This document shows, piece by piece, positions 1-9,501 of a stretch of 64,000 nucleotides of DNA; positions within the stretch are counted from its first letter, which is position 1, and each line of letters begins with the position of its first letter. The position numbers and the translations under genes are program-made. The notes under the pieces are model-generated. The model searched no databases and had not been told where the DNA came from. It saw only the letters and a list, made by a program, of their open reading frames with translations. This stretch comes from Alcaligenaceae bacterium (GTDB lineage Bacteria > Pseudomonadota > Gammaproteobacteria > Burkholderiales > Burkholderiaceae_B), in assembly GCA_013416435.1 (NCBI GenBank), contig JACCEN010000002.1, forward strand, positions 124,001 to 188,000. Reading direction: 5' to 3'.

Positions 1-1049
1 TCATGCGTCTTGCGCAGCTTGACGAACAGGTGGTAGCGGCCCACGCCGCCGATAGACAGGTGCACGTCCTGTACGCCGGGAAAGCTTCGCTGCAGATGAG
101 CGAGCAAAGTGGCTTCCCGAGGGATGGAGCCTAGAAGCAGATGCTCCATCTCGGCCGGCACGATAGTGTGGTAGATGGGGGAAGTCCGATGCGTAACCAG
201 GTCGACGTCGATGACCTCGCGGAACTCGCGGGCGCTGTAGTACTTGGGAAACTCTCCGAACGGGCCTTCTTCATCGCGCTCGCCCGGCAGGATGCGCCCT
301 TCGATGACGATTTCCGCATTGGCCGGCACGCGCACGTCGTTGCTCAGGCACTTGACCACGTCCAGCGGCTTGCCATGCAGGGCGCCCGCGATCTCCAGCT
401 CATCGTAATCGATGGGTGTGATGGCTTGCGAGGCGAGCAGGGTCAGGGGATCGGCGCCGATGACGATGGCAACCGGCAAGGCCTGACCCGCGGCTTCCGC
501 TTCTTTGTAAAAAGCGTACAGATGCCGCGGCAGCATGAGCAGGGCCATGCGGCGCTTTCCATGTACCTGGATCCGATTGATCGATACGTTCTGGATGCCG
601 GTCACGGGGTTTCGGGCGATGACCATGCCGGCCGTGATGTAAGGGCCACTGTCGTGCTCGCTGTGCGTGGGGATCGGCAACAGGCTGTGCATGTCCACGT
701 CGCGATGCACGACTTGCTGGCATGGCCCCTGCCCCGCAGGCAGCTCGTTCCAGGGCATGGGGCTGTCGGCCGCCTCGCGGAAGCGCGCCAGCAGCTGGGC
801 CTCGGTGACGCCCATCGCTTCCGCGATCCAGCCACGGCGGGACATGAATCCCGAAATCACTGGAATATCATGCCCGCCGGGTTTGGGGAAATACGCGGCT
901 TTGCTGCCATCGAGCCGTTTTGCAACGGCGGCCAGCCTGTGCTTGAGCGGCGTATTCTCGCGCACCACCGCCATGCGGTCAGTCTCGGAAAGATGATGCA
1001 ACCACCCCCGAAGATCCGAATAGACGGTGCCCATTGACGATTGACTCAT
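1..1049 (-). CDS. UbiD-family decarboxylase (C-terminus cut by window edge)
   Basis: A leftward frame of 349 complete codons runs off the left edge without a stop. It starts at the ATG at 1049, which overlaps the stop of the upstream CoA ligase as ATGA, implying translational coupling. UbiD-type features are visible: a THSEHDSGPYIT segment near residue 125, SINR near residue 157 and GPFGEFPKYYS near residue 262, placed like the Arg/Glu residues of the UbiD active site. Family members use prenylated FMN for reversible decarboxylation of aromatic, heteroaromatic or acrylic acids. Its place after a Mo-hydroxylase and an acyl-CoA ligase points to catabolism rather than ubiquinone synthesis; a separate ubiD lies at 34441. 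HmfF-type furandicarboxylate decarboxylase is a candidate identity. The substrate is not determined by sequence. Confidence 0.87.
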   Translation of the reverse strand, partial: MSQSSMGTVYSDLRGWLHHLSETDRMAVVRENTPLKHRLAAVAKRLDGSKAAYFPKPGGHDIPVISGFMSRRGWIAEAMGVTEAQLLARFREAADSPMPWNELPAGQGPCQQVVHRDVDMHSLLPIPTHSEHDSGPYITAGMVIARNPVTGIQNVSINRIQVHGKRRMALLMLPRHLYAFYKEAEAAGQALPVAIVIGADPLTLLASQAITPIDYDELEIAGALHGKPLDVVKCLSNDVRVPANAEIVIEGRILPGERDEEGPFGEFPKYYSAREFREVIDVDLVTHRTSPIYHTIVPAEMEHLLLGSIPREATLLAHLQRSFPGVQDVHLSIGGVGRYHLFVKLRKTH

Positions 1050-2593
1050 GTTTCTGTGACTCCTGTTGATTTGTCGCTCTCGTATTCACCCGCTACGAGC
1101 TTGCGGCGCAGAATTTTCCCGACCGGCGATTTGGGAATTTCGCGGACGAACACGTATTCCCGTGGGCGCTTGAAGTTCAGCAGGTCAGACCTGCGGCAGT
1201 GCGCATCGAGTTCCTGCGCGTCGATGGCATGCTTGCGCTTCACGAAGGCAACGACCCGCTGTCCCCATTTTTCGTCAGGCAGGCCGGTGACCGCGACTTC
1301 GTCCACCGCATCGTGCAGCGACAGCACCGACTCGATATCGACGGGAGAGATGTTTTCTCCGCCGCTGATGATCATGTCGTCCACACGTCCCGTGACGAAC
1401 AGGTCGCCGTCGCCGTCGACATAGCCGGTGTCGCCGGTGAAGTACCATCCTTCCCGTATGGATTTCGCATCGGCGTCGGGGCGGTTCCAGTAGCCTTCGA
1501 AAGCCTCGTCACCCATGAGGTCGGCAATGATCTGCCCTTCCACGCCCGGCGCCACCTGATCATCGGGGCCGGCCGCGTCCAGCTTCACCAGTTTCAGCCG
1601 CGCATTGATGCCGGCGCGCCCCGCACATCCCGGCTTCTCCAAGGCTCGCTGGTTGATCGAGACCGTGTAGATTTCAGAGGAGCCATAGTGGTTGACGAAG
1701 AGCTCGGGCTGGAATGTCTGCTGAACCTTCTTCAGCAAGCCATCCGACATCGGGGCGCCGGCAAATCCCAGTTTGCGCACCGATGCGATGTCCGCCTTTC
1801 GACGCTCCAGCATGCCGAGAATCTCGTGGTATAGCGTGGGGACGAGGTACAAGCAGCTTATTTTTTCCGACTCGATCAGATCGAGCGCAGCATGGGCATC
1901 GAATCGCGGCATGCATACGAACACGCCATCGACCAGCGCCATGGAAAGCAGCGAACGCACACCCATCGTGTGATAAAGAGGCATGACGCCCAATGTGCGT
2001 TCGCCTGTCAAATAGAGATTCTGGGCGACATGGCCCAGGGCCGCGGCGCGCTCGTGCCGATGGCGGCGCGGAACCCCTTTCGGTTTGCCCGTCGTCCCGG
2101 ACGTGTAGAGCATGAGCGAGTAATCCCCGCTGTCTGCGCAAGGGATGAGTTCAGATTGCCCCTGCGACTGCAGCGCCTCGAAGCTCATGCCCTCCGGCTG
2201 CTGAACGACGCCGACCGACACGCGCGCAATGCCGGCGCTCTCGGGGGCCGCAAGCACGGCTTCTTCGCTGACTGCCTCATAGAAGACGGCTTTCACTTGC
2301 GCGTCTTGAATGCAGTATCCCACCTCTTCGGGCTTGGCGCGCCAGTTGAGAGGCGTGATCACCAGGCCCAGGAACTGACAAGCCCAGTGCAAGGTCGCCA
2401 TTTCGTAGCGGTTCTGCAATACGGCAAGTACACGGTCGCCACGCATGAGCCCCAAGCGCTCTAGCCCGCCGACCAGCTTCGCAATCTCCGCTCCCCATTC
2501 CGCATAGCTCAATCTTCTTTCGCCGTCGACGATCGCCAGCGCCGTCGGACTGCGTTCCATGCTTTGGAGAAATGTTCTACCCAGATCCAGCAT
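1046..2593 (-). CDS. AMP-forming acyl/aryl-CoA ligase
   Basis: This 515-residue protein belongs to the ANL superfamily, which activates a carboxylic acid to its CoA thioester through an acyl-adenylate. The phosphate-binding loop YTSGTTGKPKG, the YGSSE segment, GWYFTGDTGYVD and the C-terminal PKSPVGKILRR lysine region are all present, so both domains are complete. The ATG at 2593 is preferred over a longer open frame because GGAG lies just upstream and the extension would run into the previous gene. It starts 16 bp after the Mo-hydroxylase small subunit and overlaps the UbiD start by 4 bp. Context suggests a furoate or other heteroaromatic acid as substrate (HmfD-like), but this is inference. 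Confidence 0.92.
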   Translation of the reverse strand: MLDLGRTFLQSMERSPTALAIVDGERRLSYAEWGAEIAKLVGGLERLGLMRGDRVLAVLQNRYEMATLHWACQFLGLVITPLNWRAKPEEVGYCIQDAQVKAVFYEAVSEEAVLAAPESAGIARVSVGVVQQPEGMSFEALQSQGQSELIPCADSGDYSLMLYTSGTTGKPKGVPRRHRHERAAALGHVAQNLYLTGERTLGVMPLYHTMGVRSLLSMALVDGVFVCMPRFDAHAALDLIESEKISCLYLVPTLYHEILGMLERRKADIASVRKLGFAGAPMSDGLLKKVQQTFQPELFVNHYGSSEIYTVSINQRALEKPGCAGRAGINARLKLVKLDAAGPDDQVAPGVEGQIIADLMGDEAFEGYWNRPDADAKSIREGWYFTGDTGYVDGDGDLFVTGRVDDMIISGGENISPVDIESVLSLHDAVDEVAVTGLPDEKWGQRVVAFVKRKHAIDAQELDAHCRRSDLLNFKRPREYVFVREIPKSPVGKILRRKLVAGEYESDKSTGVTET

Positions 2594-2609
2594 TTTTATC
2601 TCCGGTGTT

Positions 2610-3116
2610 TCAGTTGGAGACGGCAGCGCGCCGCTCCGCTGCCGTCTCCAGTACGGCTTTGACAATATTGGTGTATCCGGTGCAGCGGCAAAGATGGCCG
2701 GACAGCATTTCCCTGACTTCGGTCTCTGTCGGATGCGGCTTGCGTCTGAGATAGTCATCGCAAGACATCAATATGCCGGCTGTGCAGAACCCGCATTGCA
2801 AAGCGTGGTTCCGGCGAAACGCGGCCTGCAGGTCGCTCAGCCCTTCCTCGTGGCCGGAAAGCCCTTCGACGGTGTCGATCCGCCTGCCCTCGGCCTGCAC
2901 CGCCAAGGTCATGCAGGAGCGCTGCGCAACGCCGTCGATCTGGACGGTACATGCGCCGCAGACCCCATGCTCGCACCCCACATGCGTGCCCGTCGCGCCC
3001 AATTCATGACGCAGGAAATCCGAGAGCAAGGTGCGCGCTTCGCAGCGCCCGCTGCGGGCGTTGCCATTCAGCGTCAATGCGACTGTGCGGGTTTCGCCTT
3101 TCTTCAATTGGCTCAT
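2610..3116 (-). CDS. Mo-hydroxylase small subunit, two [2Fe-2S] clusters
   Basis: The 168-residue product has the usual length of xanthine oxidase-family iron-sulfur subunits. The plant-ferredoxin-like cluster ligands are in CEHGVCGACTVQIDG, and the second all-alpha cluster is in HALQCGFCTAGILMS and CRCTGYTNIV. It passes electrons from the molybdenum centre of the large subunit to FAD on the medium subunit. The ATG at 3116 overlaps the medium subunit stop as ATGA; a longer open frame upstream is only a shadow. In transcription order it is the third subunit gene (large, medium, small). Comparable subunits are HmfB, CoxS and XdhA/XdhC-type small chains; the particular substrate cannot be read from it. 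Confidence 0.95.
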   Translation of the reverse strand: MSQLKKGETRTVALTLNGNARSGRCEARTLLSDFLRHELGATGTHVGCEHGVCGACTVQIDGVAQRSCMTLAVQAEGRRIDTVEGLSGHEEGLSDLQAAFRRNHALQCGFCTAGILMSCDDYLRRKPHPTETEVREMLSGHLCRCTGYTNIVKAVLETAAERRAAVSN

Positions 3117-3946
3117 GCCTGTACCTCTTTCGCCTGTACGGCTTTCATCGTCTTCTTGCCCAAGCGTCTTACGAGATGCCTGCGGAATTGCGCGCTTGCA
3201 TGGTGATCGTCCTGAGCCTGCAAATCCCAGGCGAACTCGTTGAGCGCATCGTCGAAGCCGGATTCGTCCAGCCCTTCCCATTCGCGCGCGACCGGGCGAT
3301 CCGCGACACCGCCCACGGCCAGGCGCAGGCGCCGCCCCTCGGCGACCGCGGCCACCGACGCCATGGCGAAATCGCCGTGCCTGGCGGCGAACTCCAGGAA
3401 GGCCACTTTCTGTCCCGGCTTGGCCAAGGGAAAACGCACCTCCTCGACCAGTTCGTCGGGCTGGCGAGCCGTGGTCAGCATGCCCTGGAAGAACTCCTGT
3501 GCCTTCAGGCTGCGCCGCGATTTCTTGTTGCGGAGTACGACTTCGCCGCCCAAGGCCACCAGCACCAGCGGCAACTCCGCGCTGGGGTCGGCGTGAGCCA
3601 CCGAACCGCATACGGTGCCGCGGTTGCGGATCTGGAAGTGCGAGATATAGGGAATTGCCTGCGCCAGCAACGGAACCTCGTCCGCCAAGTCGGCACGCCA
3701 CTCCACGCTGGCCTGTGTTGCAGCAGCGCCGACCGCCATGTGGCCTTTCTCGATGCGCACGTAATCCAGATCGGCCGTGCGGGAAATATCGATCAGGGCG
3801 GATGGCTGTGCGAGCCGCATGTTCAGCACCGCCATCAAGGATTGGCCCCCCGCGAGAATCCTCGCGTCGTTGCCTAGTTCAGCCAGCAGGGCGACCGCTT
3901 CCTGAGCGGAACTCGCAGCCAGATAATCAAACGCATATGGCTTCAT
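3113..3946 (-). CDS. Mo-hydroxylase medium subunit, FAD-binding
   Basis: This 277-residue protein matches the CoxM/FAD-binding family of molybdenum hydroxylases. The FAD pyrophosphate motif AGGQSLMAVLNMRLAQP is near residue 35 and TTARQPDELV lies in the middle, with a C-terminal CO dehydrogenase flavoprotein domain. It carries no extra insertion of the kind that holds the additional [4Fe-4S] cluster of 4-hydroxybenzoyl-CoA reductase, which argues against that enzyme. The ATG at 3946 overlaps the large subunit stop as ATGA, and its own stop overlaps the small subunit start in the same way, so the three subunits are probably translated together. Confidence 0.94.
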   Translation of the reverse strand: MKPYAFDYLAASSAQEAVALLAELGNDARILAGGQSLMAVLNMRLAQPSALIDISRTADLDYVRIEKGHMAVGAAATQASVEWRADLADEVPLLAQAIPYISHFQIRNRGTVCGSVAHADPSAELPLVLVALGGEVVLRNKKSRRSLKAQEFFQGMLTTARQPDELVEEVRFPLAKPGQKVAFLEFAARHGDFAMASVAAVAEGRRLRLAVGGVADRPVAREWEGLDESGFDDALNEFAWDLQAQDDHHASAQFRRHLVRRLGKKTMKAVQAKEVQA

Positions 3947-6936
3947 TTCGCCCCCCTCAGAAACCGCAGCAGACGCGCCCAAAACGAAGGCCTGGCAACT
4001 TCGGGACTTTCGCCCGACGCCTGCCGGCCCAGTTGTTCGAAGAGTTGGCCGAGAACGATGCGCGCCGCACCCTCCAGCATCCGTCCGCCCACTGCCGCGA
4101 CCTTGCCCGATACCTCGGCTTCATAGTCGTACTTGAGCAAGGTGCCTTTCGCATTGGGTTCGAGCCGAACCATGCCGGTCCCCTTCGCGGAACCGACGCT
4201 CGACAATCCCGCGCCGGATAGGCGCAGGCTGTTCGGCGGATCCAGCTCGCTCAGGGTCACCTCGGCCGCGTAGCGCGCCTTGATCATCCCGATGCCTACC
4301 GTCACGTCGGCCTTGTATTGATTCTTGCCGATGCTCTGCAACGCATTGCAGCCCGGAATGACCTTCGCCAGCGCATTCGGATCCAACAGCACGGCAAACA
4401 CCGCCTCTTGGTTGGCTGCAAGCTGGACCTCGCCGCTCGCCGTCAACGCTTTCCCGCTCTTGCCCGCAATAGGTGCCGCACTGGACGGCGTTCGGGTAGA
4501 TGGCGGATCATCGATGCCGATCAGTCCCATTACCCGTGACGGCGTGAGCGGCAGCGTGAGATCCTTGATGGAGAGCGCGTCCGCCACGGCATTCGCGATG
4601 CACGGCGGCGTGCTCATGTTGTTCCCCTCGCCCAAGCCTTTCGCGCCCAGTGGCGTAAAAGGAGACAAGGTCTCCTGGTGCACGATGACCGGCTCGGGCA
4701 CTTCGCAGCTGGTTGGCAGCAGGTAGTCGGCAAAGGTGCCGGACAGAAAGCTGCCATCCGGGCCGTACTGGAATTCCTCCATCAAGGCGGCACCCATGCC
4801 TTGTGCGAACGCGCCGCGTATCTGGCCGTCCGCCAGCGCGGGATTCAGGAGCCGTCCGGCATCATGACCGGTGACATAGCGGTCTATCCGCACGCGGCCC
4901 GTGTCGCGATCGACCTCGACGCCGCAGATATCGAAGGTGAAACTGTAGGCTGCCGAGGTGTTCACGCGGTCGTCCTCGTCGGGCGGCGTCAATTGCTCGG
5001 GCGTCCAGAACACCGTCTCGCGCAAAGGCGGCTCCATGCCTCCCGGCAACAGTCCCGGCGCCCAGTGCGAACTTCCCGCCGTGCGGGCAAAGGGCAGGCT
5101 GCGCGACGCATCGCCCTTGACCTGTATTCTTCCGCCGCGGAATTCCAGCTCATCCACTTCGCAAGCCAGTTGTCCGGCGGCAATGCGCGCCAGTTTTTCC
5201 CGCAACCGGTTGGCGGCCAGATGCACGGCACCCGCCACCGCCCCCGCGAACCGGCTGGAATAGTTTCCGGCGGCGACGGACCAGGCGTCCTTCTGCGTAT
5301 CGAAATCCACATTCACGACGATCTGCGACGGGTCCAGCCCAAACACGTCGGCCGCCACCTGGGCGCAGACCGTCCGGTGGCCTTGGCCCGCCGGCGAGGA
5401 CGCCACCACCACCGTCAAGCCGCCCAAGGGGTCCACGCTGATGGTGGCCGCAGCGATGGCGCCGTTCTTGGGGCCCGCCTTGGCACGCATCTCGGGTGTC
5501 AAGGCAATGGTGATGTAGCCCATGTTCGATATGGAAGGCTCCACAATGGCGCAAAAACCCACCCCGTATAACCTTCCCTCCGCCCGCGCGGCCGCGCGGC
5601 GTTCGTACAGTTCGTCCAGCCCGCCTTGCGACACGGCCTTGTCCAGCAAGCTTTCGTAGTCGCCGGAATCGAGCAATGCGCCCGCGACCGTGCGATAGGG
5701 AAAGGCGTCCGGCTGCACGAAATTGCGCCGGTACACGGTGAGCGGGTCGATGCCGAGCTCCACCGATATACGCTGCATCAGCCGCTCGAGCGCAAAATAG
5801 ACCTGCGGCCCGCCAAAGCCTCGTACCAGCCCGGTGGGCATCTTGTTGGTAAGAAGGATGCGATTGCGCACCTTCAGGTTGCGGATGGCATAGGCACCGG
5901 TCAGCACCCCATGCATCCGATAGAAAGTCGCTGGTTCCGGCGCGCGCAGATAGGCGCCGCAGTCGTCCACCTGGTCGTAGCTCAACGCGGTGATACGTCC
6001 CTCTGCATCGACCGCGGCCTCCAGCCGCGTCAGGCGCCCCGTGGCCGAGGTGGCGGCCGTCAGATGTTCAAGGCGATCTTCCACCCACTTGACCGGTGCG
6101 CCGGCCTTGCGCGATGCCAGGCACATCAGCACGATGTAGGGGAACACCGCCTGCTTGACACCGAAGCTGCCGCCTGAATCGCGGAACCCCCGGTGACGGA
6201 GCTGCGTGCCGGGTATATTCAGCGCCAGCGCCATGACCGTATGCAGCGAAAACGGACCCATGAAGTTGGAGCTGACTTCGTAGCCTTCTTCAGCTGAAAT
6301 ATACTCGGCGACGACGACAGCGCCTTCGATCGGCGTACAGGAGTTGCGCGGATACTTCGCGACCAACTCGATGCGGTGTGCCGCTTCGGCGAACGCCGTG
6401 TCGGGGTCGCCGTAGCTGAAGTTCCGCTCGCTGACGACGTTGCTGCCGACTTTGTCATGCAGCACGGGCGCGTCGCAAGACAGCGCCTGCTCGATCTCGA
6501 CCGCCACCGGCAGCGGCTCATAGCGCGCCTTCACCAGGTCGGCGCCATCTTCAGCCAGGTAGCGGGACTCGGCGATGACCACCGCGACGGGTTCGCCCAC
6601 GTAGCGCACCCGGTCCATGGCCAGCGCCCATTGCTCCATCGGCTGCTTGACGCCGACGACAAAGGGCCGGGACCACGCCCTGACGTCCTCTCCGGTCAAT
6701 ACCGCCCTTACTCCCTCCAATGCAAGCGCCGCGCTGGCGTCCACATCCAGGATGCGCGCATGCGCGTGGGGCGAGCGGACAACGGCAGCGTAGAGGGTGC
6801 CGGGCTTGACGCCCATGTCATCGCCATAGCGCCCACGCCCCGTCAATAGGGTGGCATCCTCGATGCGTTGTGCCCGACGGCCGACATGCGGCTGCTCGGC
6901 CACTGCGTCACCGGCTCTATCCTCTACCTGCTGCAT
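3943..6936 (-). CDS. Mo-hydroxylase large subunit fused to CoxG-like domain
   Basis: The 997-residue protein binds the molybdopterin cofactor and is the catalytic subunit. The a/b hammerhead domain is N-terminal; GGSFGVKQAVFPY near residue 255, VRGFGGPQVYFALE further on, GQGHRTVCAQVAADVF, and GAKGLGEGNNMSTPP near residue 765 (candidate catalytic Glu) mark the two MoCo domains. The CO dehydrogenase loop AYxCSFR is absent, so this is a hydroxylase rather than a CO dehydrogenase. Residues about 830-980 form a CoxG/SRPBCC domain, normally a separate protein in cox clusters. The ATG at 6936 has GAGG nine bases upstream. A plausible role is 2-furoyl-CoA dehydrogenase (HmfA-like), inferred from the neighbouring ligase and UbiD. 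Confidence 0.93.
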   Translation of the reverse strand: MQQVEDRAGDAVAEQPHVGRRAQRIEDATLLTGRGRYGDDMGVKPGTLYAAVVRSPHAHARILDVDASAALALEGVRAVLTGEDVRAWSRPFVVGVKQPMEQWALAMDRVRYVGEPVAVVIAESRYLAEDGADLVKARYEPLPVAVEIEQALSCDAPVLHDKVGSNVVSERNFSYGDPDTAFAEAAHRIELVAKYPRNSCTPIEGAVVVAEYISAEEGYEVSSNFMGPFSLHTVMALALNIPGTQLRHRGFRDSGGSFGVKQAVFPYIVLMCLASRKAGAPVKWVEDRLEHLTAATSATGRLTRLEAAVDAEGRITALSYDQVDDCGAYLRAPEPATFYRMHGVLTGAYAIRNLKVRNRILLTNKMPTGLVRGFGGPQVYFALERLMQRISVELGIDPLTVYRRNFVQPDAFPYRTVAGALLDSGDYESLLDKAVSQGGLDELYERRAAARAEGRLYGVGFCAIVEPSISNMGYITIALTPEMRAKAGPKNGAIAAATISVDPLGGLTVVVASSPAGQGHRTVCAQVAADVFGLDPSQIVVNVDFDTQKDAWSVAAGNYSSRFAGAVAGAVHLAANRLREKLARIAAGQLACEVDELEFRGGRIQVKGDASRSLPFARTAGSSHWAPGLLPGGMEPPLRETVFWTPEQLTPPDEDDRVNTSAAYSFTFDICGVEVDRDTGRVRIDRYVTGHDAGRLLNPALADGQIRGAFAQGMGAALMEEFQYGPDGSFLSGTFADYLLPTSCEVPEPVIVHQETLSPFTPLGAKGLGEGNNMSTPPCIANAVADALSIKDLTLPLTPSRVMGLIGIDDPPSTRTPSSAAPIAGKSGKALTASGEVQLAANQEAVFAVLLDPNALAKVIPGCNALQSIGKNQYKADVTVGIGMIKARYAAEVTLSELDPPNSLRLSGAGLSSVGSAKGTGMVRLEPNAKGTLLKYDYEAEVSGKVAAVGGRMLEGAARIVLGQLFEQLGRQASGESPEVARPSFWARLLRFLRGAK

Positions 6937-6962
6937 AACATGAGACCTCGTTTCGGAACGGC

Positions 6963-7943
6963 TTAGTTGGCCTTGATTCCGGTGTCTTTGACGACCTTCG
7001 ACCACTTGTTCATCTGCTCATGGAAGAACTTCTGAAAGTCTTCCGGAGAACCGCTCAACGTCTCCACGCCCTGCTTCGCGAAGATGTCCTGCACTTCCGG
7101 CGTGGCGATCGCCTTTTGCAGCTCGGCGTTGATCTTGGCGACGATCTCCGCAGGGGTGCCGGCGGGCGCGAAAAGCCCGTAAGGCACGGCCACCTCGAAA
7201 TCGGGATAGCCTTGCTCGGCGACGGTGGGTACGTCCGGGGCGAGCGTGGACCGCTGCTTGCTTGTAATGGCCAAGGCTCGCATCTTGCCGGCCTGCACGT
7301 GTGGCAGCACGTGCGGAACGTTGTCGAACATCACGTCGACCTGTCCGCCCAGCAGATCGGTGATCATGGGCGCGCTGCCTTTGTATGGAATCTGGGTCAG
7401 ATCCGCGCCGGTTTCGTTCTTGAAGTATTCCATCGTGACGTGATTCGAGCTGCCGTTCCCCGCCGACGCGTAGTTGAACTTGCCTGGCTCTGCCTTGGCG
7501 CGCGCGACCAGATCCGATACGGACTTGACCGGGGAATCGGCGCGGACCACCAGCAGATTGCGCGACTGCGCGCCGGCGATGACGGGCACGAAGTCCTTTG
7601 TCGTGTCATAGGGCAGCTTCTCGTGCAGATACTGGTTCAGTATCAGCGGAAAGCCATTGATCAGCAGCGTATAGCCGTCGGGTACTGACCGGGCGACCAT
7701 TTCCGTTCCCACGATGGTGCCCGCGCCGCCTTTGTTTTCGACCACGACCGGCTGGCCCCAAGCCTCTTGCAGCTTGCGGGCGAAAAGGCGCCCCAGCGTG
7801 TCGTTGAAGCCTCCCGGCGCGTAGGGAACCACGATCCTAACCATTTTCTCGGGGTACTTTGCAGCAGCATCGGAGGCTTGCGCCACCGTCGCTGCCAGGC
7901 ACAGACCCGTTGCAGCCAGAAACTTCAGTCCAAGATTTTTCAT
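6963..7943 (-). CDS. Bug-type tripartite tricarboxylate transporter binding protein
   Basis: This 326-residue exported solute receptor has a signal peptide ending near AQA at residue 23. The mature protein opens with YPEKMVRIVVPYAPGGFND, the typical Bug start. PGGFND takes the place of the usual PGGxxD ligand loop, and NYASAGNGSSNH and IPYKGSAPM are further family blocks. Bug proteins capture carboxylates or similar acids in the periplasm for a TctAB permease or for sensing. No permease gene is present here, so the partner lies elsewhere or the protein works alone, as is common for Bug proteins. It sits between the aldehyde dehydrogenase and the Mo-hydroxylase genes in the same direction, which suggests that it binds the substrate of this pathway. 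Confidence 0.93.
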   Translation of the reverse strand: MKNLGLKFLAATGLCLAATVAQASDAAAKYPEKMVRIVVPYAPGGFNDTLGRLFARKLQEAWGQPVVVENKGGAGTIVGTEMVARSVPDGYTLLINGFPLILNQYLHEKLPYDTTKDFVPVIAGAQSRNLLVVRADSPVKSVSDLVARAKAEPGKFNYASAGNGSSNHVTMEYFKNETGADLTQIPYKGSAPMITDLLGGQVDVMFDNVPHVLPHVQAGKMRALAITSKQRSTLAPDVPTVAEQGYPDFEVAVPYGLFAPAGTPAEIVAKINAELQKAIATPEVQDIFAKQGVETLSGSPEDFQKFFHEQMNKWSKVVKDTGIKAN

Positions 7944-7981
7944 TTCATCTCCTCAAATGATGGGAACAACGACGCACCGGC

Positions 7982-9442
7982 CTATGCGGTCAACACGCCT
8001 ACGCTTTGATAAATATGTTTGATCTCCATGAAGTCGATCAGCGCATCGTAGCCATGCAAGCGGCCCAGCCCGCTGCGGCGATAGCCGCCCGTCTCCGCTT
8101 CCGCGAACAGCTTGTTGTGGTCATTCAGCCAGACCGTGCCATTGCGCAGTGCGCGGGCCACGCGCATGAAGCGCGCGCCGTCATGGGTCCAGACGCTGGC
8201 GGACAAGCCGAACTCGCTATGATTGGCGCGCTTCACGGCGCCCACCTCGTCCGAGAACCTTTCCAGGACCAGCAAAGGACCGAATATTTCTTCTTGTATG
8301 AAGAAAGCGTTGGTGTCTTCATGCGCGAGCAGGGTCGGCAGCAAGTAGCTGCCATTCGCCAGATCGCCCGCAGGCCTGCCGCCCGGCAGCACGACCTCAT
8401 CAGCACACGCCACGGCCTCTTCGATCCGGCTTTCCACCTGCTTTCTCGCCGCCTCATCGATGAGCGGCCCCATTTGCACGCCCACCGCCAAGCCGTTTCC
8501 AACCCGCAAGCCGGCGAGCGCATCGCGCAACGCCGTCTTCATTGCCTCGTACTTCGATTCATGCACCAGGACACGTCGCGCCGCCGTGCATTGCTGTCCG
8601 GAAATGATGGTTGCAGCGGCCGCCAGCGCTGGCGCCACCTGATCGACATCCGCGTCCTCGAAAACCAGGCAGCTGGATTTTCCGCCCAGCTCCAGAGAAA
8701 GCTTCTTCATCGTGGGTGCCGCTGCGGCCATGATGCGCTGCCCGACCGCATTCGAGCCCGTGAAGCTGATGACATCGACGTCGGGCGATGCCACCAGCCG
8801 GCTTGCCACCTCGTGGCCCTGCTCCGTCACCAGGTTGACGACGCCCGGCGGCAAACCTTCGACGCCGTGCAGTTCGCGCATGACGGCAATCGAAATCAAG
8901 GCGGTCTGAGGCGCAGGCTTCACGACCGCCGTGCACCCTGCCGCGAGCGCGGGAGTCAATGCACGAATCAACAGCACCACGGGCGCGTTCCAGGGGACGA
9001 TGATGCCGGCCACGCCCGCCGGCTCCTTGATCAATGTGGAGAAAGCCCCGGGCTCCACCTCAAAGACGTGCCCGGGTATGTATCGCGTCAGGCCCGCGTA
9101 ATAGCGTATTTCGGATATGGCGCCCGCCATCTCGCCCCGGGACTGTGCGATCGTCTTGCCATTCTCGAGCGTAAGCAAGCGTGCAAGTTCTTCCGCTTTG
9201 CTTTCCAGACGGTCCGCCCAGCGCAGCATCACCAACTGGCGCAGACGCGGATTCTGCGACCAGCCGGCCCGCTCGAACGCCCGCCTTGCCGCGCCTATGG
9301 CCGCCTCGGCGTCCTGTGCATCGCTCGCTGCGAATCGACCCAGGATCGCCCCGTCGGCAGGATTGACGCTCTGTCCGGCAGCGCCACCGGCAGCCGGCAG
9401 CCATGCGCCGTCGATCAGATTATTTGCATCGTGCAGATTCAT
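7982..9442 (-). CDS. NAD(P)-dependent aldehyde dehydrogenase
   Basis: The 486-residue product has normal length for the ALDH superfamily. The glutamate motif LELGGKSS and the catalytic cysteine in SGQQCTAARR are present, as are the cofactor-binding IIVPWNAPVVLL and the SFTGSNAVG turn. It oxidises an aldehyde to the acid; in a furan pathway this could be furfural or a hydroxymethyl-furan derivative, which is speculation from context. The ATG at 9442 has GGAGG upstream and is preferred to the longer frame beginning inside the neighbouring Bug gene. It lies 38 bp upstream of the first Bug gene. Confidence 0.93.
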   Translation of the reverse strand: MNLHDANNLIDGAWLPAAGGAAGQSVNPADGAILGRFAASDAQDAEAAIGAARRAFERAGWSQNPRLRQLVMLRWADRLESKAEELARLLTLENGKTIAQSRGEMAGAISEIRYYAGLTRYIPGHVFEVEPGAFSTLIKEPAGVAGIIVPWNAPVVLLIRALTPALAAGCTAVVKPAPQTALISIAVMRELHGVEGLPPGVVNLVTEQGHEVASRLVASPDVDVISFTGSNAVGQRIMAAAAPTMKKLSLELGGKSSCLVFEDADVDQVAPALAAAATIISGQQCTAARRVLVHESKYEAMKTALRDALAGLRVGNGLAVGVQMGPLIDEAARKQVESRIEEAVACADEVVLPGGRPAGDLANGSYLLPTLLAHEDTNAFFIQEEIFGPLLVLERFSDEVGAVKRANHSEFGLSASVWTHDGARFMRVARALRNGTVWLNDHNKLFAEAETGGYRRSGLGRLHGYDALIDFMEIKHIYQSVGVLTA

Positions 9443-9501
9443 GTTTCCCCTCCTTTTCAGCCGTGGCCATCCTTGCTGATACACCAGGCATGGCCCTTCC
9501 C

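Noticed and set aside
141-1037. 298-codon plus-strand frame at the left edge
   Set aside because: Antisense to the truncated UbiD-family gene, whose minus-strand translation is clearly homologous to decarboxylases.
3113-6936. Mo-hydroxylase as a CO dehydrogenase (coxMSL)
   Set aside because: The AYxCSFR active-site loop of form I CoxL is absent, and the neighbours are a CoA ligase and UbiD rather than coxDEF.
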